NCBI GenBank assembly: GCA_040755725.1 | Contig: JBFMAI010000039.1 | Span: 124,001-188,000, forward strand | Length of the DNA: 64,000 bases | Source: JBFMAI01 sp040755725 | GTDB taxonomy: Bacteria; Planctomycetota; Phycisphaerae; UBA1845; Fen-1342 | Direction: 5' to 3' | Part shown: positions 33,975 through 42,606 of the stretch, in pieces | Position numbering within the stretch: the stretch's first letter is position 1 | Layout of the letters: every line of letters starts with the position of its first letter | The notes under the pieces: model-generated | Told to the model about the DNA's origin: nothing | Database searches by the model: none | The model's input: the letters and a program-made list of their open reading frames with translations, nothing else | Made by a program: the position numbers and the translations under genes

Positions 33975-35294
33975 ATGGGCACACCGGGGGACCAGCGGAT
34001 CCGGGTGAGGTGTGCCTGTGGGGCCCGGCTGGCCGCCCCGCCGAACGCCGCCGGCCGCCGCGTCCGTTGCCCCAAGTGCGGGCAGGCCGTCGCGGTGCCG
34101 TCCGCGGCACCCGCCGCGCCGTCGCTGCCGTCCGTTGGTGCGCTGCCCGGGGACGTGGCCATTAGCGACCCGGTGCAAGTAGGGACGCCGCCGACGATAA
34201 CTCCGACCGCGTCGCCGCCGCCGCCCCGCGACGACGTGTACCGCCTTACGCCGCAGGCCGCGTCTCCCAAACCCCCGCGGCTCCGCGAGCCGGCGGCCGT
34301 CCCGACGCAGGTGTGTCCCAGTTGCCGCAAGACGCTGCCGGCCAGCGACGTCATCTGCGTCGAGTGCGGGATCAACATCAAGACCGGACGTTCGCTACTC
34401 ATCACGCAGGACGAGGGACTCGACGAGACCTACGCCAACACGGAAGGGCTCCTGCGTTGGCTGAGTTGGGTGGTCCCGATCGGCGCCTACCCCGTCGCGT
34501 CAGAGGCGTTCGGCTGCCGCAAACCCTGGGTCGTGCGGACCACCGCTGTGGCGACCACGATCATCAGTCTGTGGTTCCTGGCCGCCGTGGTCTTCAATCC
34601 CGAGCCCGCGGCCGCCCAAGCGAACCTCATGTTGTGGTCGGGGCAGCGCACGGCGGCCCAGACCAACCCGTCCCACGACGATTTCGTGGAGACCGAGGTC
34701 CGCTACCAGCCGCACCAGTTGGTGACGCACGCCTTCCTGCACGGCGGTTTGCTGCACTTGGCCAGCAACCTGCTCTTTCTGCTGGTGCTGGGGTCGCGTG
34801 TCAACGCGCTGATCGGCAACATTCTCACCGTGGCCCTGTATCCGTTGCTTGCCATCGCCAGCGCGTTGGCCCATCTGGCGGCCACGGCCAGCGAGCCCTT
34901 GCACCCCATGCTGGGGGCGTCCGGCGCCGTGATGGGGTTGGCGGGGATGTACTTGGTGCTGTTCCCCATTCACAAGGTCCACATGGCGGCCTGGTGGCGG
35001 CTGGGCTGGATCGGGGCGTTTCAGCTCAACCTGAAGCTGTTCGCGGTCCGCGGCTTCTGGGTCGTGCTTTTCTACATCGCGTTCGACGTGGTCTACACGA
35101 CGTTCGGGTTGAAGGACGACGTCGCCCACTGGGCCCACCTGGGCGGCTTCCTGACCGGAGCAGCGGCGGCGCTGCTGCTGCTGGTGGTCCGGCTCGTCAA
35201 CGCCCACGGGGACGACCTCATTTCGGTCCTGCTGGGCAAGCACGCCTGGAAGCTCCTCGGCACGCCGAACCGTGCCGGGCGGGCGCTGTGGTGA
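33975..35294 (+). CDS. Rhomboid-family intramembrane protease with zinc-ribbon N-terminus
   Basis: 439 residues. The first 130 hold a double zinc ribbon of the type seen in many planctomycete proteins (RCACGARLAAPP and RCPKCGQAVAVP). A Pro-rich linker and a second ribbon follow (CPSCRKTLPASDVICVECG). The membrane part shows the rhomboid signatures HAFLHGGLLHLASNLLFLL, the catalytic Ser of GASGAVMGL (about 316), and the catalytic His of HLGG (about 388). AGGAGG lies eight bases before ATG 33975. The substrate is unknown. Confidence 0.88.
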   Translation: MGTPGDQRIRVRCACGARLAAPPNAAGRRVRCPKCGQAVAVPSAAPAAPSLPSVGALPGDVAISDPVQVGTPPTITPTASPPPPRDDVYRLTPQAASPKPPRLREPAAVPTQVCPSCRKTLPASDVICVECGINIKTGRSLLITQDEGLDETYANTEGLLRWLSWVVPIGAYPVASEAFGCRKPWVVRTTAVATTIISLWFLAAVVFNPEPAAAQANLMLWSGQRTAAQTNPSHDDFVETEVRYQPHQLVTHAFLHGGLLHLASNLLFLLVLGSRVNALIGNILTVALYPLLAIASALAHLAATASEPLHPMLGASGAVMGLAGMYLVLFPIHKVHMAAWWRLGWIGAFQLNLKLFAVRGFWVVLFYIAFDVVYTTFGLKDDVAHWAHLGGFLTGAAAALLLLVVRLVNAHGDDLISVLLGKHAWKLLGTPNRAGRALW

Positions 35295-35382
35295 AAGCCG
35301 GCGAAAGACCACAAGCAGGTCGGCCAGGCCACCGCCAAGACGCCAGGAGCGCCGCGGGCGCGGAGGAAGCGGTGGTTGGATG

Positions 35383-35465
35383 GTACCGGCGTCCCGCCCG
35401 TGGGAAGTGCGGGCGTCCGCGCCCGCCGAGTCGGGTGGGCGTCCCTGCCCGCCGACGAGCCCCAA
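35383..35465. repeat. Intergenic GC-rich repeat region (family C)
   Basis: Repeated GGCGTCC/GGGCGTCC units and inverted CGGGCG pieces between the convergent rhomboid and ABC genes. It resembles 30415-30575, and no gene is seen. Confidence 0.4.
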
Positions 35466-35540
35466 GCGCCAGCGCGCAGCCCGCGCGGCGCGCTGTTCGC
35501 CACGGGGAGCGGCCGCTACGGCTCGTCTTGCCGCGGCCGG

Positions 35541-36470
35541 CTATTGCACCAGCCCGCGGGTCAGGCGCAGGAACGCCGTCTCCAGGTTCACTTCCTCCGG
35601 GCGGATCTCGTGGATGCGCAGTTGGTTGCTCAGCAGCGCACCGGCGATGAAGCTGAAGTCGGTCGTCTCGGTGCCCAGGCTCACGCGCAGCACGCCGTCC
35701 TGCACCTGGACATCCACCACGTTCGGCAACCCGGCCAGCACCTGCTTCGCCCGCTGCGGATCGTCCGGCGTGGAGACGTGGACGACGGTGCCGAGGCGGG
35801 CGCGGCGGAGGGCCTCGCGGACGGGGCCCTGAAAGAGGAGCTCCCCCTGCTCAAGGATGCCGATGCTGGTACACAGGTCGGCGAGCTCGGGCAGGATGTG
35901 CGAGCTGATGAGGATGGTCTTGCCCATGCGGTGCAGCTCTTTGAGCAGCTCGCGGATCTCGATGCGGGCGCGGGGGTCGAGACCGCTGGCCGGCTCGTCG
36001 AGCAGCAGCACCTTCGGATCGTGCAGCAGAACGCGGGCGATGCTGAGCCGCTGCTTCATCCCGCGCGACAGGCCGTCCACCGGTTCGTCGCGTTTGTGAA
36101 CGAGGTCCGTCAGTTCGAGCACGTCGCCGACGATCTGGTCGCGTTTCTTGCCGGTGAGGTCGTAGGCCGCCGCGAAGAACTCGAGGTACTCCTGGACGGC
36201 CATGTCCTCGTAGGCCCCGAAGAAATCGGGGACGTAGCCGATCAGCGGACGGATCTTCCGCGATTCGTAGCCGACGACATGCCCGCAGACGCGCGCCTCG
36301 CCCCAGGTGGGCTGGAGCAGCGTCGCCAGAATGCGGATCGTCGTGGTCTTGCCGGCCCCGTTGGGACCGATGTACCCGAAGCACTCGCCTTCCTCGATGT
36401 TCAACTGGAGGTTGTTGAGGGCCACCAGCTTGCCGTAGCGCTTCGTCAGGTTGATCGTCTCGATAATCAT
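35541..36470 (-). CDS. ABC transporter ATP-binding protein
   Basis: 309 residues. A single nucleotide-binding domain of the exporter/Gld-type subfamily: Walker A GPNGAGKTTTIRIL, Q-loop region IGYVPDFFGAYEDM, signature LSRGMKQRLSIARVL, Walker B VLLLDEPASGLDPRA and the H-loop ISSHILPEL. A C-terminal extension of about 90 residues follows. The start overlaps the stop of the 787-residue envelope gene (ATGA). No separate permease gene is adjacent. Confidence 0.93.
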   Translation of the reverse strand: MIIETINLTKRYGKLVALNNLQLNIEEGECFGYIGPNGAGKTTTIRILATLLQPTWGEARVCGHVVGYESRKIRPLIGYVPDFFGAYEDMAVQEYLEFFAAAYDLTGKKRDQIVGDVLELTDLVHKRDEPVDGLSRGMKQRLSIARVLLHDPKVLLLDEPASGLDPRARIEIRELLKELHRMGKTILISSHILPELADLCTSIGILEQGELLFQGPVREALRRARLGTVVHVSTPDDPQRAKQVLAGLPNVVDVQVQDGVLRVSLGTETTDFSFIAGALLSNQLRIHEIRPEEVNLETAFLRLTRGLVQ

Positions 36471-38830
36471 GGGGCGACTTCCGGCGGCGGCGACCCCTGG
36501 TACCGGATCGGCAGCCGCACGCGGTAGATCGTCAGACCGGCCGACGCGGGCAGCGGACGCCCGCCGCGGTACAGGGTCGGCGGGCCGGGGCTCTCCGCCC
36601 ACGTCAGCAGCACCGCCTGCCCGCGCACCAGCCAGTGTGTGATGTCCAGCTCCGGCAGGCCGTCGGTCGACACCGTGGCCTCCGGAGCGTCAAGCTGCAT
36701 GCCGGCGGTCGGCAAATGCAGGTTCCGCGTCGAGGCCAGGCACACGGCCCACACGGGGTCCTGCGGGCCGCGCCGTAGCCCCGGCAGGCGACTGGCGCCG
36801 GCCCACGTCTGCTGCTCGTGCCACAAAGTGGGCAAGTCGGGGCGCTCGGCGTCGGATGGATCGCGCGCCCGACCGCGCCACGCCCGCAAGTCCTTATCAA
36901 GTTGCTCGTAAACCGCCCCGCCCAACTCCCGTACCTGCCCCCCTACCGGCACCGCCGGAATGCGGACCGCCAGCACGTTCATCGCCGGCGGGACGGCATC
37001 CTTTTCACCCGACGACCCGGATGCCGCTCGGCGGTAGCGTGCCGTGAAGCCCGCCGCTCGACACGGCACGCCCGCTTGATCGAGCCGGGGGTCGATGAAG
37101 AGCAGTGTGCCGCCCGCCAGTTCCACGGTGAGATCGTTGGCGATCCAACTGCCGGGCGTGAGCCGCCCGTCGGCACGACTGACCATCAGATCGCCGCGAA
37201 TCGTGCCGTCCAACTCACCTTGCCAGTGGCCGGCCAGTTGCTTGAGCGTGGCCCGCATGAGGACGTCGTCCAGCGCGGCTCGCGTCGGGAAGCTCGCGTA
37301 GCGCGCCCCCGTCGCGTAGCGGCTATCGCTGTCGGGGTTGCGGGCCAGCGGCGTTAACGTGTTGCCATCGCCGGGCAACGTCAACGCCACCTGCTGGCGA
37401 ATCGGGCTGCGGTAACCGAACAGGCAGACGCCGCGGGCCGCCGACGCCCCGCTCTCCAAGTCCAGCACGCTTAACGTCTGCACGCCGCGCGAGCACCCGC
37501 GCATGACGCTGACGGTGCCAAGGCTGAGCGCGCCGGCGACCGCGGCGACGCCGGCGAAGACGACCCAACTGAGGTGGGTGCGGCGGTGGCGGACCAGCCA
37601 CCACCAGCTTCCGACGGTGGCAACCGCCAGGTACGCCAGCACAAACAGCAGAGCCGTCAGCCCGCGCAGGGCCGTTTCGGAGCGGAACCCGACGGGCGCG
37701 ACCACCGCGTCGTAGATGCGCAGGGGCTCGAACCGTCGGTACGGTGCCCCGTCGGCAAGTTTCTTGCGATAGGCCTCGGTGTACCGGTTCAGGTCAATGA
37801 GCGTGGTGAGAAACGGCTCCGCGTCGCCGATCTGGGCCAGCAGGTCGCGCAGGCCGGCGGCCGTCGCCGTCACGCGCCCCGATCCGACCAGGCGCAGCGT
37901 GACAAGATTCAGCGGTCCGCCGGGACCGAAGTCGCCGAGGACGCGCAGGGCGTCGGGCGTCGCTGCGGCGGTCGTGACCACGACGGGGCGTTCCAGCTCG
38001 CGTCCCTCCCAAAGCGGCGACCTGAAGTTGCGGCTGAAGACGTCGAGGCGCTGGACCTCCACGGTTTCCGCGGCGCCCTGCAACGGGAACAGCGGTGCCA
38101 GGTCGCTTGTGCGGATGAGTTCCCAGTTGGCCCCGAGGCCGACCACGAGCTGGCCCCCGTGTTGCACCCACTGCCGCAGCGCCTGGCGCTGCGCCGGGCT
38201 CAACCCGCGTAGGTCGGGCTGATCCCACACCAGTACGTCCACCGCGTCCAGCCCCCACCACCGATCGGGCAACCACTCCGCCGGCTGACGGGCCACGACG
38301 ACGTTGCGGTAGTACGTGCGGAAGCCCTCGGAGTACTGCCCGGGAAGCCACGCCGGCGTTTCCAGGGCGCGCAACGCCCCAATCGGCGGCGTGCTCACGT
38401 CCAACACGAGCAAGTCGCCGCTGCGCAGCACCCCGATGGGCGGCGGCACGGGCAGCGTGGCCGCGAGCCGGCCGCGGTCGTCCACCACTTCGACGCCGGC
38501 GGGCATTTCGTCTTCGGCGTTGACGACCGCGTATAGCCAGAGGCGCTTCGACCCGCCCGCGTCCGACGACAGCGCGATCGGGGAGTTGGTGTAGACCACC
38601 CGGTCCCCATCCAGGTCGAACGCCTCGGCGCGCAGTTCGCCGGAGAAGATGCCGCCGGACGCCGATAGGTTCACGACGATGGGCAGCCACCGCCCCCCGC
38701 GCAGGACGGGGCCGGCCGGGGCCGCGAAGCCGGCGCTCTCGACCCGTCCTTGGAGTGTCTGCGCGCCGGCGCTCCAGGTGCCGATGGCGACCAACAGCAA
38801 CCCGCCGACTTGGCGCCACCGCCGCCGCAT
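36467..38830 (-). CDS. Large envelope protein coupled to ABC ATPase, unknown
   Basis: 787 residues with an N-terminal signal sequence (VGGLLLVAIGTWSAGAQ). The N-terminal half is extracytoplasmic and contains a GATase1-like alpha/beta segment (VLVWDQPDLRGLSPAQRQAL then HGGQLVVGLGANWE). Two membrane helices lie near residue 400-455 (TALLFVLAYLAVATVGSWWW and VVFAGVAAVAGALSLGTVSV), followed by a second beta-rich extracytoplasmic part. The layout resembles GldG-like or DUF4350-like partners of ABC exporters. It is translationally coupled to the ATPase downstream. Confidence 0.7.
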   Translation of the reverse strand: MRRRWRQVGGLLLVAIGTWSAGAQTLQGRVESAGFAAPAGPVLRGGRWLPIVVNLSASGGIFSGELRAEAFDLDGDRVVYTNSPIALSSDAGGSKRLWLYAVVNAEDEMPAGVEVVDDRGRLAATLPVPPPIGVLRSGDLLVLDVSTPPIGALRALETPAWLPGQYSEGFRTYYRNVVVARQPAEWLPDRWWGLDAVDVLVWDQPDLRGLSPAQRQALRQWVQHGGQLVVGLGANWELIRTSDLAPLFPLQGAAETVEVQRLDVFSRNFRSPLWEGRELERPVVVTTAAATPDALRVLGDFGPGGPLNLVTLRLVGSGRVTATAAGLRDLLAQIGDAEPFLTTLIDLNRYTEAYRKKLADGAPYRRFEPLRIYDAVVAPVGFRSETALRGLTALLFVLAYLAVATVGSWWWLVRHRRTHLSWVVFAGVAAVAGALSLGTVSVMRGCSRGVQTLSVLDLESGASAARGVCLFGYRSPIRQQVALTLPGDGNTLTPLARNPDSDSRYATGARYASFPTRAALDDVLMRATLKQLAGHWQGELDGTIRGDLMVSRADGRLTPGSWIANDLTVELAGGTLLFIDPRLDQAGVPCRAAGFTARYRRAASGSSGEKDAVPPAMNVLAVRIPAVPVGGQVRELGGAVYEQLDKDLRAWRGRARDPSDAERPDLPTLWHEQQTWAGASRLPGLRRGPQDPVWAVCLASTRNLHLPTAGMQLDAPEATVSTDGLPELDITHWLVRGQAVLLTWAESPGPPTLYRGGRPLPASAGLTIYRVRLPIRYQGSPPPEVAP

Positions 38831-38997
38831 GAACTCCTCCCGCGACCGAATTCAGTCGGACACGGACCTGGGCACCGGCCTGTGCCCCGCGGGTGAATTA
38901 TTCCCGCGCGGACCGGCCAACGCAAAGGGCGCAACTTGTGTGCCGCGGCTGCCGGTCGGCCCGAATCGAGGCTACCATCAAGAGCAGGAGCAGCGAA

Positions 38998-39867
38998 ATG
39001 CCAATGGCCGGCGAGCAACAGGCGGTCGTCCGAAACATGACCGAAGCGCCGCAGCTCGTGTGCGCCGAAATCTGGGGCGGGAACCACGCGATCGACGCGC
39101 CCATCCGGCTGCCGGGGATCCGCGGGCAGGTGTTCTCGCTACCGGCGGCGGGCGGCCGCGGCGGCGACATCCACTACGTCTCCATTTGCAGCTCAGGGTT
39201 GCTGTCGCGGTTCTGCCTGGCCGACGTGGCGGGGCACGGCGAACCCGTCGCGCAGGTCAGCCAGGAGATTCACCGGCTGCTGCGGCAGTTCATGAATCAC
39301 CACGACGAACGGCGCGTGCTGGCGGGGTTGAATCAGAGGTTGCAGGGGACCGAGCTGGAGCGCATGACCACGGCGGCGGCCGTCAGTTACCTGCCGCCGC
39401 TGCGAATGCTGACGGTGAGCTACGCCGGGCACCCGCCGGCGTGGTTCTATTCGCGGGCGCAGGGACGTTGGAGCCGCCTGCGGGCCGAGACGCGCCGGAA
39501 GGGTCCAATCGACCTGCCGCTGGCGGTCTTGCGCGAGGCCGCCTACTCGCGGCGCAAGCTGCGCGTGCGGCCGGGCGATCAGCTCGTGCTCGTGACGGAC
39601 GGGGTGCTGGAGGCCCCATCATCGGACGGCGTGTTGTACGGCGATGATCGGCTTGACCGGTTGCTGGACGAGCGCGCCGGAGAGCCGATCGAGGGGTTGG
39701 TGGCGGCGATCATCGCCTCGCTGCGCGCGTACACCGGCGACCCGCAACTGGGACACGATGATGTCACGGTGCTCGCGGTGGAGTTCCAGAAGGGACCGCC
39801 CGCGCTGGGTCTGGGCACGCTGCTGCGGAATCGGCTGTTCGGCTGGCGACGCCGCCGCGAGACATGA
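38998..39867 (+). CDS. SpoIIE/RsbU-type PP2C serine phosphatase
   Basis: 289 residues forming a single PPM phosphatase domain without an obvious sensor. Metal-binding motifs are seen at GGRGGDIHYVSIC, LADVAGHGEPVAQ, LVLVTDGVLEAPSSDG and GHDDVTVLAVE. Such enzymes usually dephosphorylate anti-sigma-factor antagonists. ATG 38998 with AGGAG seven bases upstream is preferred over the GTG at 38893. Transcribed divergently from the envelope protein gene. No anti-sigma partner is nearby. Confidence 0.85.
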   Translation: MPMAGEQQAVVRNMTEAPQLVCAEIWGGNHAIDAPIRLPGIRGQVFSLPAAGGRGGDIHYVSICSSGLLSRFCLADVAGHGEPVAQVSQEIHRLLRQFMNHHDERRVLAGLNQRLQGTELERMTTAAAVSYLPPLRMLTVSYAGHPPAWFYSRAQGRWSRLRAETRRKGPIDLPLAVLREAAYSRRKLRVRPGDQLVLVTDGVLEAPSSDGVLYGDDRLDRLLDERAGEPIEGLVAAIIASLRAYTGDPQLGHDDVTVLAVEFQKGPPALGLGTLLRNRLFGWRRRRET

Positions 39868-39952
39868 CGCGGTTGACTCACGGTATCGCGTGGCCTGAAC
39901 CGGCGTTTTGTCCCGAACTGCGGCCGAGGCGTCAACGCCGTCCGCCGGCCCG

Positions 39953-39980
39953 TTGACAAGCCCGCGGCAACGGCTAAGAA
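39953..39980 (+). promoter_or_regulatory. Promoter upstream of the ferredoxin gene
   Basis: TTGACA (39953-39958) followed after 16 bases by TAAGAA (39975-39980). This would give a leader of about 160 nt before the ferredoxin start at 40148. Confidence 0.5.
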
Positions 39981-40147
39981 AGACACTCTTGCGCCGCAGG
40001 TACCTCCGGCGACCAGCGGCGCGACGTTGGCCAGCCGATCCATCGCCGAGCCTCGGGGCGAGGCGGGGCCGGCGACTGGTGCGGTCCAGAAGCGACCGGC
40101 CCCGGCGGACGAGCACCGCGCGGCGGCGAAGTCAGGAGTTCCAACAG

Positions 40148-40372
40148 ATGCCCAAGTACAAGATCACGATCGACCGCGAGCTGTGTATCGGCGACGGGGC
40201 CTGCTGCGGCGAAGCCCCGAACACCTTCGAGATGGACAAGGACAACATCGCGGTCGTCACCAACACCGACGGGCACACGCCCGAGGAAATCCTCCAGGCC
40301 GCCCAGGTCTGCCCCGTGGACGCGATCACGCTGACGGACGCGGCGACCGGCGAGAAGGTCTGGCCGAAGTAG
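40148..40372 (+). CDS. Single-cluster ferredoxin
   Basis: 74 residues. The cluster motif is CIGDGAC followed by the distal VCPVDAI, so the second ligand position is Asp instead of Cys. Such ferredoxins hold a 3Fe-4S cluster or a 4Fe-4S cluster with an Asp ligand and transfer single electrons. AGGAG lies nine bases before the ATG. It is monocistronic as far as can be seen; a family A repeat begins 15 bases after the stop. Confidence 0.9.
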   Translation: MPKYKITIDRELCIGDGACCGEAPNTFEMDKDNIAVVTNTDGHTPEEILQAAQVCPVDAITLTDAATGEKVWPK

Positions 40373-40386
40373 CGGCTGTTTCGGGA

Positions 40387-40450
40387 CCCCCCTCCCTCTC
40401 AGGTCGCCGTGGTGACCGACTCGCTGTGGCGAGGAGGGGTTGGGGGAGGG
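40387..40450 (+). repeat. Dispersed repeat, family A, copy 3
   Basis: The best-preserved copy: CCCTCCCTCTCAGGTCGCC, then GTGGTGACCGACTCGCTGTG and GAGGAGGGGTTGGGGGAGGG. It follows the ferredoxin gene directly. Confidence 0.8.
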
Positions 40451-40531
40451 CGAGAATCCCCGCGGCGGGCTTGCGCCTCCGTTTTGCCCGCGGCGCACGC
40501 GGCCCAACCAAGTCGCACGCGGTTGGGTGTG

Positions 40532-40601
40532 CCCCGCCGGGATGCCGATCCCGGCGCGGCGGAACTGCCATGCCGCAGCTCGCCGGGAGGCTCGCCCTCA
40601 C
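40532..40601 (-). repeat. Dispersed repeat, family B, inverted copy
   Basis: On the minus strand it reads GAGGGCGAGCCTCCCGGCGA, then GCTGCGGCATGGCAGT and CCGCGCCGGGATCGG, matching the copy at 44401. Confidence 0.65.
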
Positions 40602-40623
40602 GTCCCATCTCCTACATCGTTGT

Positions 40624-41190
40624 CTACGCGTTCGGGCGTAGGCGCAGCCGAACCCACTGCCAGAGCGAGCGCCCGATGGCCACCAGGGCCAGCGCGCCAC
40701 TGAACGCGAGCAACAGCACGCCCAAGAGCGCGATCCCGGCCCACAGATACCAACCTACTCGCCCCCACGCAGCGAAACCCCAAGCCACGACGGCCAAGGC
40801 CCCCGGCGCCGCGGCCAGGACGATTGACGCACGCCGAGACCACTCGGGCATCGGATAGGTGCCACCGGCAACGGACAACTGCCGCGCTCCCCCGACCAGC
40901 CACACCACAATCACGTGCCCCGTCCACAGGCCGCAGAGCAGCCGCCACGCCGGACCGCCGTCGATGGCGTGCAGGCCGCCGAGCAGCGCGGCGACCAGGG
41001 CCGCCGCCTGGAGCGCGACGACCGGCCGTAGCGGCAACGTACGGCGCCACGCGCCGCCCAGGAGCAGCCCGCCCCACGTGAGTGCGGCCCCGGAATACAG
41101 CCCCAGGCAGCGTTGGCACACCGGCAGCGGAACGCCGTCAGCGACGAAGCAGCGCTGTTGTCCGCAGACGTACGCGCCCAGGTCAGTCAA
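40624..41190 (-). CDS. DUF2085-type membrane protein
   Basis: 188 residues. The N-terminal Cys cluster CGQQRC and PVCQRCLGLYSG is the DUF2085 signature, a likely metal site at the membrane surface. Four or five helices follow (for example LQAAALVAALLGGLHAI and LWAGIALLGVLLLAFSGALA). The first in-frame start is TTG at 41190, with no clear ribosome binding site, so the start is uncertain. It lies downstream of the beta-propeller gene on the same strand. Function unknown. Confidence 0.7.
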   Translation of the reverse strand: MTDLGAYVCGQQRCFVADGVPLPVCQRCLGLYSGAALTWGGLLLGGAWRRTLPLRPVVALQAAALVAALLGGLHAIDGGPAWRLLCGLWTGHVIVVWLVGGARQLSVAGGTYPMPEWSRRASIVLAAAPGALAVVAWGFAAWGRVGWYLWAGIALLGVLLLAFSGALALVAIGRSLWQWVRLRLRPNA

Positions 41191-41262
41191 GCACTGAACA
41201 AGCCAGGAATCCAGGTGCCGGCTCCTTCGAGCAAGCTCGCGGCCCGCGCCGTCACTCCCGCG

Positions 41263-42606
41263 TCATTCGTCCTCCTCCGCGGCCGGCCGGGTCGTGCCCA
41301 CCGGCACGGACGGGATCGGGACTTCCGCCAGTTCGCGTCCGTCGGGCGTGAAGAACGCGATGGCGGCGGCCCGGGGATAGCCGGGGGCGGCGTCACTCTC
41401 GCCCTCCAGGCGTTTGAAGGCCACGCGCTTGGAGTCGGGGGAGAAGGTGGGTTGCGCAAGCCGGTACTTGTCGCTGGGGACTTGCCGCAGGACGCGGCCC
41501 TTGTTGCTCAGGAACAGGACTTCCCGCTCGAACGCCACCACGACACGCGACCCATTAGGTGCCACGGCCAACTGCGCCACGCAGTCCAGGTCATGCGCGC
41601 CCCCGGTTGGTCCGGCGAGCTTACAAGATCGGTGGAGTGTGCCGTCGCGCTTGACCAGGTGCAGCCACGCCGATTCGCCCTCACCCTTTGGCTCCAGCAC
41701 CGCCAGGGTGTTCTTGTCACGCCAGACGAGGCCCAGGTACGAACCGGACCTGTCCCAACGCAGATACGTGGCCCGTTGCCCATCGGTGCTGGTCAGGGCC
41801 AGGCTGTGCTCGGACAAGGTGGCCAGCATCGTCCCATCGGGTGAGAGCGCGGCGTCCAGGGTAGCTGCCACGACCAGGCGAATGGCCCCGTTGGTCGGAT
41901 CGACCGCCAGTACCGTGTGCCCATCGCACAAGTACACCCACCTGCCGTCCGGGCTGTACTGGGGACGCAGTATCGCGTAAGCAAGCGCCCAGTGTTGGTC
42001 CTCCGCAGGCAGCGGTAGGTCCACTGCGGTGCTCGACACGATCTGGCCACTTTCCACGTCCCGCACCACGAGGGCGGCGCGAACGCGCGGCGCGGCACGT
42101 TGGTGATCAAGGGCCTCCTCGTAAGCTCGCCAGCGTGGCAACGTCTCGTCCTTGATCTCAAGGTTCGGCGGCACGAGCGAGCCTTCGCCTGCCGGACCGG
42201 GCCAAATGAAGGTGTTTTCACCGTGCGGCCGTGACGTCGCCGCACGGGCCTCCTCGGCGCGCGCGGCGGCCTCCCTCGTGAACATCGGAATCCGCAGGTA
42301 GCACAGCCGGCGGCCGTCCGGGCTGTACGCGGGCCCCGAGAGCACGTACTCGGTGGTCTGTTCAACAACCCGAATCGCTTCCCCTTTCAGCACCATCAGG
42401 CGATACGCACACTCGCCCGCCAGCGGCAACTTCTCAGGGTCCCACGGCTCGACGGTCACGAACGCCAGGCTGTCCCCGCTCGGCGAATACGCCATCGGAC
42501 TCTCGACGCACGCCAACAGGTGCCAGACCAAGCCCGCTCCGGCGACGGCGATCGCCAGGGCCGCCGTCCACGCCACCGGTCGCCGCGCACTCATGCGTCG
42601 TACCAT
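41263..42606 (-). CDS. Membrane-anchored WD40/PD40-like beta-propeller protein
   Basis: 447 residues. An N-terminal signal anchor (VAWTAALAIAVAGAGLVWHL) is followed by six or seven blade repeats, each marked by YSPDG- or FSPD-type turns (PAYSPDGRRLCYL, PQYSPDGRWVYLC, ALSPDGTMLATLS, TFSPDSKRVAF). Such PD40-like propellers bind proteins or glycans at the surface. ATG 42606 has GAGGAG six bases upstream; it overlaps the end of the radical SAM gene by 16 bases. Confidence 0.8.
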   Translation of the reverse strand: MVRRMSARRPVAWTAALAIAVAGAGLVWHLLACVESPMAYSPSGDSLAFVTVEPWDPEKLPLAGECAYRLMVLKGEAIRVVEQTTEYVLSGPAYSPDGRRLCYLRIPMFTREAAARAEEARAATSRPHGENTFIWPGPAGEGSLVPPNLEIKDETLPRWRAYEEALDHQRAAPRVRAALVVRDVESGQIVSSTAVDLPLPAEDQHWALAYAILRPQYSPDGRWVYLCDGHTVLAVDPTNGAIRLVVAATLDAALSPDGTMLATLSEHSLALTSTDGQRATYLRWDRSGSYLGLVWRDKNTLAVLEPKGEGESAWLHLVKRDGTLHRSCKLAGPTGGAHDLDCVAQLAVAPNGSRVVVAFEREVLFLSNKGRVLRQVPSDKYRLAQPTFSPDSKRVAFKRLEGESDAAPGYPRAAAIAFFTPDGRELAEVPIPSVPVGTTRPAAEEDE

